A stretch of 64,000 nt of DNA from Meishania litoralis. Lineage in GTDB: Bacteria; Bacteroidota; Bacteroidia; Flavobacteriales; Flavobacteriaceae. The stretch's first letter is position 1. Every line of letters starts with the position of its first letter. Shown here piece after piece: positions 26,623 to 33,688 of the stretch. The stretch lies in NCBI RefSeq assembly GCF_042611095.1, contig NZ_JBHFPV010000001.1:682001-746000 (forward strand), read 5' to 3'. The notes beneath the pieces were generated by a model. That model saw only the letters and a list, made by a program, of their open reading frames with translations. It was not told the DNA's origin and did no database searches. The position numbers and the translations under genes are program-made.

Positions 26623-26652
26623 TTGACTTTCGCGTTATTCCATGTAATTTTA
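26623..26652 (+). promoter_or_regulatory. Likely msrA promoter
   Basis: TTG (26623-26625), a 19-nt spacer, then TAATTTTA (26645-26652). This is one mismatch from the TTG-N19-TAnnTTTG pattern of Bacteroidota. It lies about 50 nt before the msrA start codon, so msrA can be transcribed separately from selO. Confidence 0.45.
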
Positions 26653-26704
26653 TTATGCGATTGCAGACTAAATAAAGAAGTTTTCTAAATAAAAAAATAT
26701 CAAA

Positions 26705-27217
26705 ATGGACCATTATAAGAAAGCATATATTGCCGGTGGTTGTTTCTGGGGCATGGAAGACCTTTTTAGACTACGGCCCGGCATCAAGGATACCGAAGTA
26801 GGGTACCAAGGTGGACAAAATGACCATCCTACCTATAGTAATCATCCTGGGCATGCCGAAGGTATCGAATTGACCTATGACCCTAATATTACATCTTTCA
26901 AAGAAATTTTGGACTATTTTTTCAGAATGCATGATCCAACCACCATTGACCGGCAGGGCAATGATAAAGGTTCAAGTTACCGTTCTGCCATTTTTTATCA
27001 AGATGAAGAAGAAAAGGCGATTGCGAAAGAAATAATCGAGATCGTCGATGCCTCTGGCAAGTGGCAGGGCAAAGTGGTCACCACCTTGGAACCCTATTCT
27101 ACCTTTTGGCCCGCTGAGGAATACCATCAAGACTACTTGGTGAAGAATCCCAATGGCTACACTTGTCATTACCTCAGATTCGAAGATAGTTTTATAAAAG
27201 AAGCGGCAAGCCGATAA
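26705..27217 (+). CDS. msrA: Peptide-methionine (S)-S-oxide reductase MsrA
   Basis: Protein of 170 aa that reduces methionine-S-sulfoxide. The catalytic motif is GGCFWGMED with Cys13. The substrate and product pockets show GYQGGQNDHPTYSN and HAEGIELTYDP, followed by FFRMHDPTTIDRQGNDKGSSYRS. A C-terminal Cys154 (YTCHYLRF) may resolve the sulfenic intermediate. No signal peptide is visible. It complements MsrB at 24245 so that both sulfoxide stereoisomers are covered. Confidence 0.96.
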   Translation: MDHYKKAYIAGGCFWGMEDLFRLRPGIKDTEVGYQGGQNDHPTYSNHPGHAEGIELTYDPNITSFKEILDYFFRMHDPTTIDRQGNDKGSSYRSAIFYQDEEEKAIAKEIIEIVDASGKWQGKVVTTLEPYSTFWPAEEYHQDYLVKNPNGYTCHYLRFEDSFIKEAASR

Positions 27218-27403
27218 TTCGTTATCCACCCCTCTTTTTTTGCAAATGTGAGAATAGCATTTCAATGAATTAAGTATGAGATATGTTGAACCCACCAACA
27301 ATAATCCCAAGCAATTTTCTCTGGTATCCAAATAATTACAAAAGTTTTCATTATCGTTTCATATCTTTACGATTACATTTTTCAGTTGGAAAATACAATT
27401 TAG

Positions 27404-27742
27404 GTGAGTACCCAAAAAAAAATTGGACATATCATTGCAGCATTGATGCTATTGGCGGCATTGATGCTACCTACCACTGTACAGTTTTTTCATATCGTAG
27501 ATGGTGAATCTCACGAACAAGTTGAGTGTAAAGACCAGAGCACCCACATTCACCAAGGCGTTCCCGACTGTCAGGTATGTCAGTTTCATTTGGCCTCTTT
27601 CAACTATGATTTGGCCCGATATTCCGATTTTACCCCTACTATTGTACCGTCAAGGGTTGAAAATCAGTTTCGTGTACTTAGACTTCATTCCTTCAAAGTA
27701 ACAAATACCCAATTAAGGGCGCCCCCACAGTTTCTTAGTTAA
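27404..27742 (+). CDS. Exported His/Cys-rich small protein upstream of a TonB receptor
   Basis: Protein of 112 aa starting at GTG, with an N-terminal hydrophobic segment (IIAALMLLAALMLPTTV) that can act as a signal or anchor. The middle contains a potential metal-binding cluster: FFHIVDG, HEQVECKD, STHIHQG and DCQVCQFHL. It lies 38 bp before a TonB-dependent receptor gene on the same strand. I recall such small proteins in front of receptors thought to import metal ions. Binding of zinc or copper is an inference from the His/Cys content. Confidence 0.65.
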   Translation: MSTQKKIGHIIAALMLLAALMLPTTVQFFHIVDGESHEQVECKDQSTHIHQGVPDCQVCQFHLASFNYDLARYSDFTPTIVPSRVENQFRVLRLHSFKVTNTQLRAPPQFLS

Positions 27743-27780
27743 AAAAAGAACCCAGTTTTTATTTTAATCAAGAATTCCAT

Positions 27781-30180
27781 ATGCGTTTCTATGTAATGGT
27801 ATTATTGTTATTGAGCAGTATACCTTCTATATCGCAAAATTGCGATTATACCCTTTCGGGCACGGTGGCCGACCTACACGATGGCTCGGTTCTGGTCGGT
27901 GCATTGCTGATCGTAGCCGGCACTGAACAGGCGGTCGTGACCGATGTGGACGGAAAATTCGCTTTTGCCGGTCTATGTGAGAACACCTATTCGATACAGG
28001 TTTCTCACCCCTTCTGTATCACAAGGGGGTTTTCGGTGAAAGTATCGGGCAATACGACCCGAAATTTTCAGTTGGAACATCATTTGGAAGAGCTCAATGA
28101 AGTGACAATTCAGGGCAAGGCTTTCCAGAACAAGAGCAAGACCTCTTTTGAAAACGAAATATCAATAGTCGAATTGGAGCGTTTCAGCAACGGTTCTTTG
28201 GGTGATGCCCTAAATAGCTTGAGCGGTGTTTCATCATTGAACACGGGAAATACTGTCGTAAAGCCTTTGATCAATGGTCTGCACAGCAGCCGTGTGATCA
28301 TCATGAACGATGGGGTACGGATGGAAGATCAAGAATGGGGCGCCGAACATGCTCCCAATATGGACATCAATACCGCCGGGAACATTACTTTGATCAAAGG
28401 AGCAGGAGCTTTGCAGTTTGGTGGCGATGCGGTTGGCGGGGTCATTATCACAGAGGCGCCGAAGGTTTCCCTAAAGGATAGTCTCTACGGAAAGACCTCA
28501 TTGACAGGGGCTTCGAACGGAAGGGGCGGATCACTGACCTCTCGGCTTACCAAAAGTTTTCAGAGTGGTTGGCACGGTACCGTACAAGGAACCGTGAAGC
28601 GGTTTGGCGATTTTGAGGCACCGGACTACGTGCTGAGCAACACCGGTATTTTTGAGCGTAATGCCTCATTGCGTATCGGCCTAAATCGTTTCTCCTATGC
28701 GATAGAAGCCTATTATACATTGTTCAAGAACGAGATCGGTATTTTGCGGGCTTCCCATTTGGGCGGCGCGCAAGACCAATTGCGGGCGATTAAAAGTGAC
28801 CGACCGTTGGTAATTGATGATTTTACGTACGACATCGCCGAGCCCAGACAAGATGTCACCCACCATTTGGCCACGTTCAAGGCATTCAAAAGGTTCGATG
28901 GTTTGGGCAAATTAAGTCTGCAATACGATTTTCAGCGCAATCATAGACTCGAATTCGATATCAGGCGTGGGGATGATAGGGACAAGGCCTCGTTGGACCT
29001 TCAATTGGACACTCATACTTTGATGTTGGATTTAAATTCGCGTTTCTCGGAATCGGTAAATTTCAAAGCCGGATTATCGGCCCGTTACCAGAATAATTTC
29101 GCCGATCCCGGCACTGGTGTACGACGCTTGATTCCCGACTATGATAAATACGACTTGGGCGTGTATGGAATCTTGGATTATCGATTGAACGAAAGCTGGT
29201 TCTTAGAGGCAGGGGGGCGTTTTGACTATACGTATATGGATGTTTTCAAGTTTTATCGCACTTCCTTTTGGCAGTCACGCAACTATGACACCCTTTTTCC
29301 AGAGTTGGTAATCGAAGAGGTGGGAAACCAAATTTTGACGAATCCCCAATTGAATTTTTATAACCATTCGGCAACGGCAGGTGCGACCTATTCTTTTGGA
29401 AAAGGTTACAATCTGTTCATTAATTATTCATTGGCTACCCGTGCCCCTAATCCTTCAGAACTCTTTAGCGAAGGGTTGCACCATTCGGCCTCCAGGATCG
29501 AGCTGGGAGATTTGCGTTTCGATCCCGAGACCGCCCATAAATTTTCCTCGACGCTGCAGCGCGAGAATGAAAATTTCGGTTTCTCGTTGAATCCGTACAT
29601 CAATTTGATCAATGATTTTATCGTTATCGAACCAACGGAAATCCAACAGACCGTTAGGGGCAATTTTCAGGTTTGGGAATACCGCCAGACCGATGCCCGA
29701 TTATTGGGTGTGGATGTGGATGCCTCCTATGCCTTCGCCAAAAATTTCCGTTTCGACCACCAATTTTCCTTTGTCAAAGGATATGACCGCAGTCAAAAGG
29801 AAGCCTTGATCGATATTCCACCGGTCAACACCAAAAACGGACTGGTCTATCATAATCGCGATTTCAATAATATATGGTTGCAACTGCAAAGCGAATATGT
29901 GTTTCGGCAGAACGAATATCCAAATAACAATTTTGAAGTGTTCATACCGGAAACCGAAACATTTGAAATTGTAGATGTAAGCACGCCACCAAGCGCTTAC
30001 CATCTGCTAAATTTTAATTCGAGTATCGACTTTGACATTAGCCAAAAGTCGACACTTACCTTAGGCCTTGAAGTGACAAATATATTTAACACTTCATACC
30101 GAAACTACCTGAATCGACTGCGCTTCTATGCCGACGATTTAGGCAGAAACCTTTTACTTCATCTTAGAATTAATTATTAA
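27781..30180 (+). CDS. TonB-dependent outer-membrane receptor
   Basis: Protein of 799 aa. A signal peptide (about 1-18) is followed by a carboxypeptidase-regulatory-like beta domain (about 20-100, YTLSGTVADLHDGS and VTDVDGKFAFAGL). The plug domain comes next (about 115-230, with LNSLSGVSSLNTG and LIKGAGALQFGGDAVGG), and then a beta barrel ending in LLHLRINY. It takes up a substrate too large or scarce for porins, using energy from ExbBD-TonB. No SusD partner is present. The flanking His/Cys-rich protein and lipoprotein make metal uptake more likely than glycan uptake. Confidence 0.93.
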   Translation: MRFYVMVLLLLSSIPSISQNCDYTLSGTVADLHDGSVLVGALLIVAGTEQAVVTDVDGKFAFAGLCENTYSIQVSHPFCITRGFSVKVSGNTTRNFQLEHHLEELNEVTIQGKAFQNKSKTSFENEISIVELERFSNGSLGDALNSLSGVSSLNTGNTVVKPLINGLHSSRVIIMNDGVRMEDQEWGAEHAPNMDINTAGNITLIKGAGALQFGGDAVGGVIITEAPKVSLKDSLYGKTSLTGASNGRGGSLTSRLTKSFQSGWHGTVQGTVKRFGDFEAPDYVLSNTGIFERNASLRIGLNRFSYAIEAYYTLFKNEIGILRASHLGGAQDQLRAIKSDRPLVIDDFTYDIAEPRQDVTHHLATFKAFKRFDGLGKLSLQYDFQRNHRLEFDIRRGDDRDKASLDLQLDTHTLMLDLNSRFSESVNFKAGLSARYQNNFADPGTGVRRLIPDYDKYDLGVYGILDYRLNESWFLEAGGRFDYTYMDVFKFYRTSFWQSRNYDTLFPELVIEEVGNQILTNPQLNFYNHSATAGATYSFGKGYNLFINYSLATRAPNPSELFSEGLHHSASRIELGDLRFDPETAHKFSSTLQRENENFGFSLNPYINLINDFIVIEPTEIQQTVRGNFQVWEYRQTDARLLGVDVDASYAFAKNFRFDHQFSFVKGYDRSQKEALIDIPPVNTKNGLVYHNRDFNNIWLQLQSEYVFRQNEYPNNNFEVFIPETETFEIVDVSTPPSAYHLLNFNSSIDFDISQKSTLTLGLEVTNIFNTSYRNYLNRLRFYADDLGRNLLLHLRINY

Positions 30181-30200
30181 TTTTTTTAAAACAAAAGACA

Positions 30201-30758
30201 ATGAGAATTTTGAAATATATAAGCATAATATTGTTCACGGGAATTTTATCGATCGCTTGCTCAAGTGATGACAATGGCACTCCGATGGCCGTAAACGAAG
30301 AAGAGGTGATCACCACATTGGCCGTTACCCTAACCCCTGATGGGGGTGGCACGGCCATTACACTGCAGACCCGAGATTTGGATGGTGACGGCCCAAATGC
30401 CCCAGAGATAACCGTTTCAGGAAATTTGGCGGCAGGGGTCACCTACAATGGCAGCATTGTTTTATTGAACGAAACCGAAACGCCTGCCGAGGACATTACA
30501 AAAGAAGTGGTGGCAGAAGCCAAGGAGCATCAACTTTTTTACACTTCCGGCGGTGGACTTGAAATAACCACTGCGTACATTGATACAGACAGTGATGGCA
30601 ACCCATTAGGGACCAAATTCACCCTTACCGCCGGAAATCCCAGTTCGGGCACGCTCACCTTTACATTGCGCCACGAGCCTACAAAACCTAATGCCGGACT
30701 CTCCAATGCAGGCGGAGAGACCGATTTGGAGGCAACTTTTAGCGTTACTGTCGAGTAG
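30201..30758 (+). CDS. Putative surface lipoprotein paired with the TonB receptor
   Basis: Protein of 185 aa with a lipoprotein signal (LSIACSSDD, Cys at about residue 20) followed by an acidic stretch typical of surface export in Bacteroidota. The body is beta-rich with repeated Gly/Thr strands (VTLTPDGGGTAITLQTRD). I recall the same family directly after this receptor type, sometimes annotated as a type 1 periplasmic-binding-fold protein. It lies 20 bp after the receptor and is the last gene before a strong terminator. A substrate-capture role is inferred. Confidence 0.75.
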   Translation: MRILKYISIILFTGILSIACSSDDNGTPMAVNEEEVITTLAVTLTPDGGGTAITLQTRDLDGDGPNAPEITVSGNLAAGVTYNGSIVLLNETETPAEDITKEVVAEAKEHQLFYTSGGGLEITTAYIDTDSDGNPLGTKFTLTAGNPSSGTLTFTLRHEPTKPNAGLSNAGGETDLEATFSVTVE

Positions 30759-30786
30759 GCCTGATATTATTTTACAGTAGATCGAA

Positions 30787-30814
30787 AAAAGCCGACTTTT
30801 AAAAGTCGGCTTTT
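30787..30814 (+). terminator. Rho-independent terminator after TonB receptor operon
   Basis: AAAAGCCGACTTTT (30787-30800) and its exact complement (30801-30814) form a stem flanked by A- and T-runs, 28 bp after the lipoprotein stop. It would also work on the minus strand. Confidence 0.88.
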
Positions 30815-30820
30815 CTATTT

Positions 30821-30837
30821 GTACAGGCGGAGAGACT
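30821..30837 (-). repeat. Duplicated 3' end of tRNA-Leu (17 bp)
   Basis: GTACAGGCGGAGAGACT is identical to 30933-30949, which spans the discriminator base, acceptor 3' strand and start of the T arm of the tRNA-Leu gene. The copies are 112 bp apart in the same orientation. Confidence 0.75.
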
Positions 30838-30899
30838 TATTTCGGCTACGCTCAGCATAAACTTCTCGTCTCTCCTTACAATATGATTTTGTCAAAATA

Positions 30900-30929
30900 A
30901 AAAAGCTTCTCGTTCAAGAGAAGCTTTTT
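30900..30929 (-). terminator. Terminator of tRNA-Leu
   Basis: AAAAAGCTTCTC pairs exactly with GAGAAGCTTTTT around a 6-nt loop, 4 bp past the tRNA 3' end. It gives a T-run on the minus strand. Confidence 0.85.
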
Positions 30930-30933
30930 ACAG

Positions 30934-31015
30934 TACAGGCGGAGAGACTCGAACTCTCACACCTTGCGGCACTAGATCCTAAGTCTAGCGTGTCTACCAA
31001 TTCCACCACGCCTGC
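30934..31015 (-). tRNA. tRNA-Leu (anticodon TAG)
   Basis: Class II tRNA with a long variable arm. The 5' acceptor strand GCAGGCG (31009-31015) pairs with CGCCTGT (30935-30941) with a terminal G-U, followed by discriminator A. The D arm shows GGTGGAATTGGTAGACA, the anticodon loop CTTAGGA (30977-30983) gives TAG, and the T loop is TTCGAGT. CCA is not encoded. Confidence 0.95.
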
Positions 31016-31097
31016 ATTTCCCTCCCGATTGTATCGGGAAAAACGGGATGCAAATATAAGGCAAAAATTCAATTTTAAAATAGATCGACTTTAAAAA

Positions 31098-31125
31098 GTT
31101 CTTTTGCTAATTTTAGCCAAAGAAC
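31098..31125 (+). promoter_or_regulatory. 28-bp near-perfect palindrome before M20 dipeptidase
   Basis: GTTCTTTTGCTAA (31098-31110) and TTAGCCAAAGAAC (31113-31125) are inverted with one mismatch and a 2-bp centre. It ends 12 bp before the start codon and contains TAATTTTA, close to the -7 consensus. This is a candidate operator. Confidence 0.45.
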
Positions 31126-31137
31126 AAACTCGCTTCC

Positions 31138-32526
31138 ATGCAAAACATTCAACATTACATTGCCCAAAACAAAGACCGATTTATTAATGAACTTTTCGAA
31201 TTGCTTAAAATTCCCTCGATAAGTGCCGACTCGGCATTTTCCCAAGATGTGATAAATACCGCCGAAATGGTCAAAAAGTCATTGAAAGAAGCCGGTTGTG
31301 ATATCGTGGAAATCTGCGAGACCGATGGGTACCCGATCGTATATGGCGAAAAAACGATCGACGAGAATCTACCTACGGTTTTAGTCTACGGACACTACGA
31401 TGTGCAGCCTCCCGACCCAATGGATTTATGGAATTCTCCACCATTCGAACCCGTAATCAAAGAAACATCTAGACACCCTGACGGTGCTATTTTTGCCCGA
31501 GGTGCCTGTGACGATAAAGGACAATTCTATATGCATGTCAAGGCAGTGGAATTCATGATCAAAACAGATCAATTGCCCTGTAATGTAAAATTTATGATCG
31601 AAGGTGAAGAAGAGGTCGGTAGCAAAAGTCTTTCTGCATTTGTTGCTGGCAACCAGGCAAAACTTGCCAATGATATCATCTTGATCTCAGATACGGGTAT
31701 GATCGCGAACGACGTGCCCTCTATCACTACCGGTCTTCGAGGCCTTAGTTATGTCGAGGTCGAGATGACCGGTCCGAACCGAGATCTGCATTCAGGGCTC
31801 TACGGCGGTGCTGTGGCCAATCCGATAAATGTTTTGAGCAAAATGATCGCTTCGCTCCATGATGAAAACAACCATATCACCATTCCCGGTTTTTATGATA
31901 AGGTCGAGGAATTGACCGCTGAAGAAAGGGGCGAGATGGCCAAAGCTCCCTTTAGCCTTGAGGATTACCAAATGGCATTGGACATCGAATCGGTTTACGG
32001 CGAAAAAGGATATACCACCAATGAAAGGAACTCCATTAGGCCTACCTTGGATGTCAACGGTATCTGGGGCGGTTATATCGGCGAGGGTGCCAAAACCGTG
32101 ATTGCCAGCAAGGCCTATGCGAAAATCTCCATGCGTTTGGTACCCCATCAAGATTGGCAGGAAATCACCCGATTGTTTACCGAACATTTTGAGAATATCG
32201 CCCCAAAAGGAGTAAAAGTGAAAGTTACGCCCCACCACGGTGGACAGGGCTATGTGACCCCAATCGATACGATTGGCTACCGAGCAGCTTCAAGAGCATA
32301 TGAGACCACCTTCGGAAAAAAGCCGATACCACAGCGTAGTGGAGGAAGCATTCCTATCGTTTCCCTTTTCGAAAAAGAATTGGGCAGTAAAACCATCTTA
32401 ATGGGTTTTGGTCTTGACAGCGACGCCATTCATTCGCCCAACGAACATTTCGGTATCTGGAACTATCTAAAGGGCATTGAGACCATTCCTCATTTCTATC
32501 ATTTTTTTACCGAGATGAGTTCTTGA
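31138..32526 (+). CDS. M20 family dipeptidase
   Basis: Zinc-dependent exopeptidase of 462 aa, most like CNDP/carnosinase-type dipeptidases. The metal site begins with YGHYDVQPPD (His then Asp), followed by GACDDKGQ, the catalytic Glu pair in EGEEEVGS, and a late histidine in DAIHSPNEHFG. The lid/dimerisation domain occupies the middle (about 190-350). It has no signal peptide and is likely cytosolic, cleaving dipeptides for amino-acid recycling. It is a single gene with a long palindrome just upstream and a heptamer repeat array just downstream. Confidence 0.93.
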   Translation: MQNIQHYIAQNKDRFINELFELLKIPSISADSAFSQDVINTAEMVKKSLKEAGCDIVEICETDGYPIVYGEKTIDENLPTVLVYGHYDVQPPDPMDLWNSPPFEPVIKETSRHPDGAIFARGACDDKGQFYMHVKAVEFMIKTDQLPCNVKFMIEGEEEVGSKSLSAFVAGNQAKLANDIILISDTGMIANDVPSITTGLRGLSYVEVEMTGPNRDLHSGLYGGAVANPINVLSKMIASLHDENNHITIPGFYDKVEELTAEERGEMAKAPFSLEDYQMALDIESVYGEKGYTTNERNSIRPTLDVNGIWGGYIGEGAKTVIASKAYAKISMRLVPHQDWQEITRLFTEHFENIAPKGVKVKVTPHHGGQGYVTPIDTIGYRAASRAYETTFGKKPIPQRSGGSIPIVSLFEKELGSKTILMGFGLDSDAIHSPNEHFGIWNYLKGIETIPHFYHFFTEMSS

Positions 32527-32567
32527 TGTTGGATGTTGAATCATGGATGTTGAATGTTGAATGTTGA
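32526..32567. repeat. Heptanucleotide tandem array (ATGTTGA-type)
   Basis: Six consecutive 7-bp units: ATGTTGG, ATGTTGA, ATCATGG, then three ATGTTGA. The array starts on the last base of the dipeptidase stop codon. Its unit is nearly the reverse complement of the unit of the array at 32578. Confidence 0.9.
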
Positions 32568-32577
32568 ATAAAGAAAC

Positions 32578-32624
32578 AACTATCAACTATCAACTATCAA
32601 CTATCAACTATCAACTATCAACTA
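32578..32624. repeat. Heptanucleotide tandem array (AACTATC x6.7)
   Basis: Six perfect AACTATC units plus a partial seventh, ending one base before the stop of the PhnA gene. Rotated, the unit is TCAACTA; the neighbouring array read in reverse is TCAACAT. The two arrays could fold back on each other between these converging genes. Confidence 0.95.
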
Positions 32625-32625
32625 A

Positions 32626-33204
32626 TTACACCTTCTTCACATATTTGGTAATGATCACGATATGTTGACCGTCAACCTTGCCTTCTATATATTCGGCGTT
32701 ATCCCGATCCAAAGAAATCCTTCTGACGGCCGTGCCCTGCTTTGCCACCATGCTTGAACCTTTGACCTTCAGGTCTTTGACCAAGACAACACTGTCGCCA
32801 TTTTCAAGGATGGCTCCATTGACATCTCTATGGATTATTTTTTCGCTTTCCGACAATCCTTCACCGGTCGCCTTCGCCCAAAGCAGTGTTTCATCATCGA
32901 GATAGAGCATATCCAATAGATCCTGCGGCCATCCTTCGGCTTTCAGACGTGTGAGCATTCGCCATGCCACTACCTTTACGGCATCGTGTTCGCTCCACAT
33001 ACTATCGTTCAAACAACGCCAATGATTAGGATCCATTTTAGCCACATCCTCAATTTGACCGATACAGGCGCTACAGGCCAATAAACTTCCATCTACACCA
33101 CCCGTCGATACCGGCGGAACTTCATATACTTGCAAATCAGCTGTGGCCGAACATAGTTCGCATTTTGAACCACTTCTGCCTTGCAACACTTCCAATAAAC
33201 CCAT
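32626..33204 (-). CDS. PhnA domain-containing zinc-ribbon protein
   Basis: Protein of 192 aa starting at MGLLEVLQGRSG; an in-frame ATG eight codons upstream is less like family N termini. The N-terminal zinc ribbon has CELC and, later, CSAC. The C-terminal PhnA domain shows NGAILENGDSVVLVKDLKVKG and ends with VIITKYVKKV. Despite the name, PhnA homologues are widespread outside phosphonate pathways and their function is unclear. It is divergent from the first BlaI gene and converges with the dipeptidase. Confidence 0.88.
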   Translation of the reverse strand: MGLLEVLQGRSGSKCELCSATADLQVYEVPPVSTGGVDGSLLACSACIGQIEDVAKMDPNHWRCLNDSMWSEHDAVKVVAWRMLTRLKAEGWPQDLLDMLYLDDETLLWAKATGEGLSESEKIIHRDVNGAILENGDSVVLVKDLKVKGSSMVAKQGTAVRRISLDRDNAEYIEGKVDGQHIVIITKYVKKV

Positions 33205-33256
33205 TCTATTCGTTTTTGAAGATTGCAAACTTAATACAATCCCAAGAATTTTTCCT

Positions 33257-33301
33257 TTCTACATTTGTAGAATTAAAATATTTGTTCTATGTTTGTAGAA
33301 C
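33257..33301 (+). promoter_or_regulatory. BlaI-type double operator overlapping a Bacteroidota promoter
   Basis: Box 1 TTCTACATTTGTAGAA (33257-33272) and box 2 GTTCTA-N6-TAGAAC (33284-33301) are palindromes sharing a TNTA/TAGAA core. TTG at 33265-33267 and TATGTTTG at 33288-33295, spaced 20 nt, match the -33/-7 promoter. Each element lies inside one box. The first box resembles the TACA-N2-TGTA sites known for BlaI/MecI. Confidence 0.72.
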
Positions 33302-33320
33302 ATTCTCTAAAAACGTAGAA

Positions 33321-33686
33321 ATGCAACTATCAAAATCGGAAGAAGAATTAATGAATTTGCTCTGGAAACAGAAAAAGGCCTTTATGAAAGACCTACTGGA
33401 TGCCTACCCCGAGCCAAAACCTGCGACGACAACGGTCGCCACGCTTTTGAAGCGCATGACCGATAAAGGTTTCGTCAATTATAAAAGTCTTGGCCGATCT
33501 AGGGAATATTACCCGTTGGTCAAAAAGAAAGACTATTTCTCAAAACACGTAAACGGACTCATAAAAAACTTTTTCAATGACAGTGCCAGTCAGTTTGCCT
33601 CATTCTTTGCGCAGGAAACAAACCTTAGCAAAACAGAATTGGAAGAATTAAAAAAATTGATCGATAACGAAATAAAAAAGAAATAA
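33321..33686 (+). CDS. BlaI/MecI/CopY family transcriptional repressor (copy 1)
   Basis: Protein of 121 aa starting at MQLSKSEEELMNLLWKQ; the frame is open further upstream, but the family start is here. The winged-helix domain occupies residues 1-75, with the recognition region TTTVATLLKRMTDKGFV, followed by a dimerisation/cleavage helix region (FASFFAQETNLS). Family members repress their own operon until cleaved by the partner membrane protease. It lies 2 bp before the M56 gene and directly behind a double palindrome that covers its promoter, so autoregulation is very likely. Confidence 0.92.
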   Translation: MQLSKSEEELMNLLWKQKKAFMKDLLDAYPEPKPATTTVATLLKRMTDKGFVNYKSLGRSREYYPLVKKKDYFSKHVNGLIKNFFNDSASQFASFFAQETNLSKTELEELKKLIDNEIKKK

Positions 33687-33688
33687 CC

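Noticed and set aside
32578..32624. Tandem 7-mer arrays as a possible CRISPR
   Set aside because: Units are 7 bp without spacers and there are no cas genes.
33165..33320. In-frame extension of BlaI copy 1 upstream of 33321
   Set aside because: It would translate the operator/promoter palindromes, and family proteins start at MQLSKSEEE.
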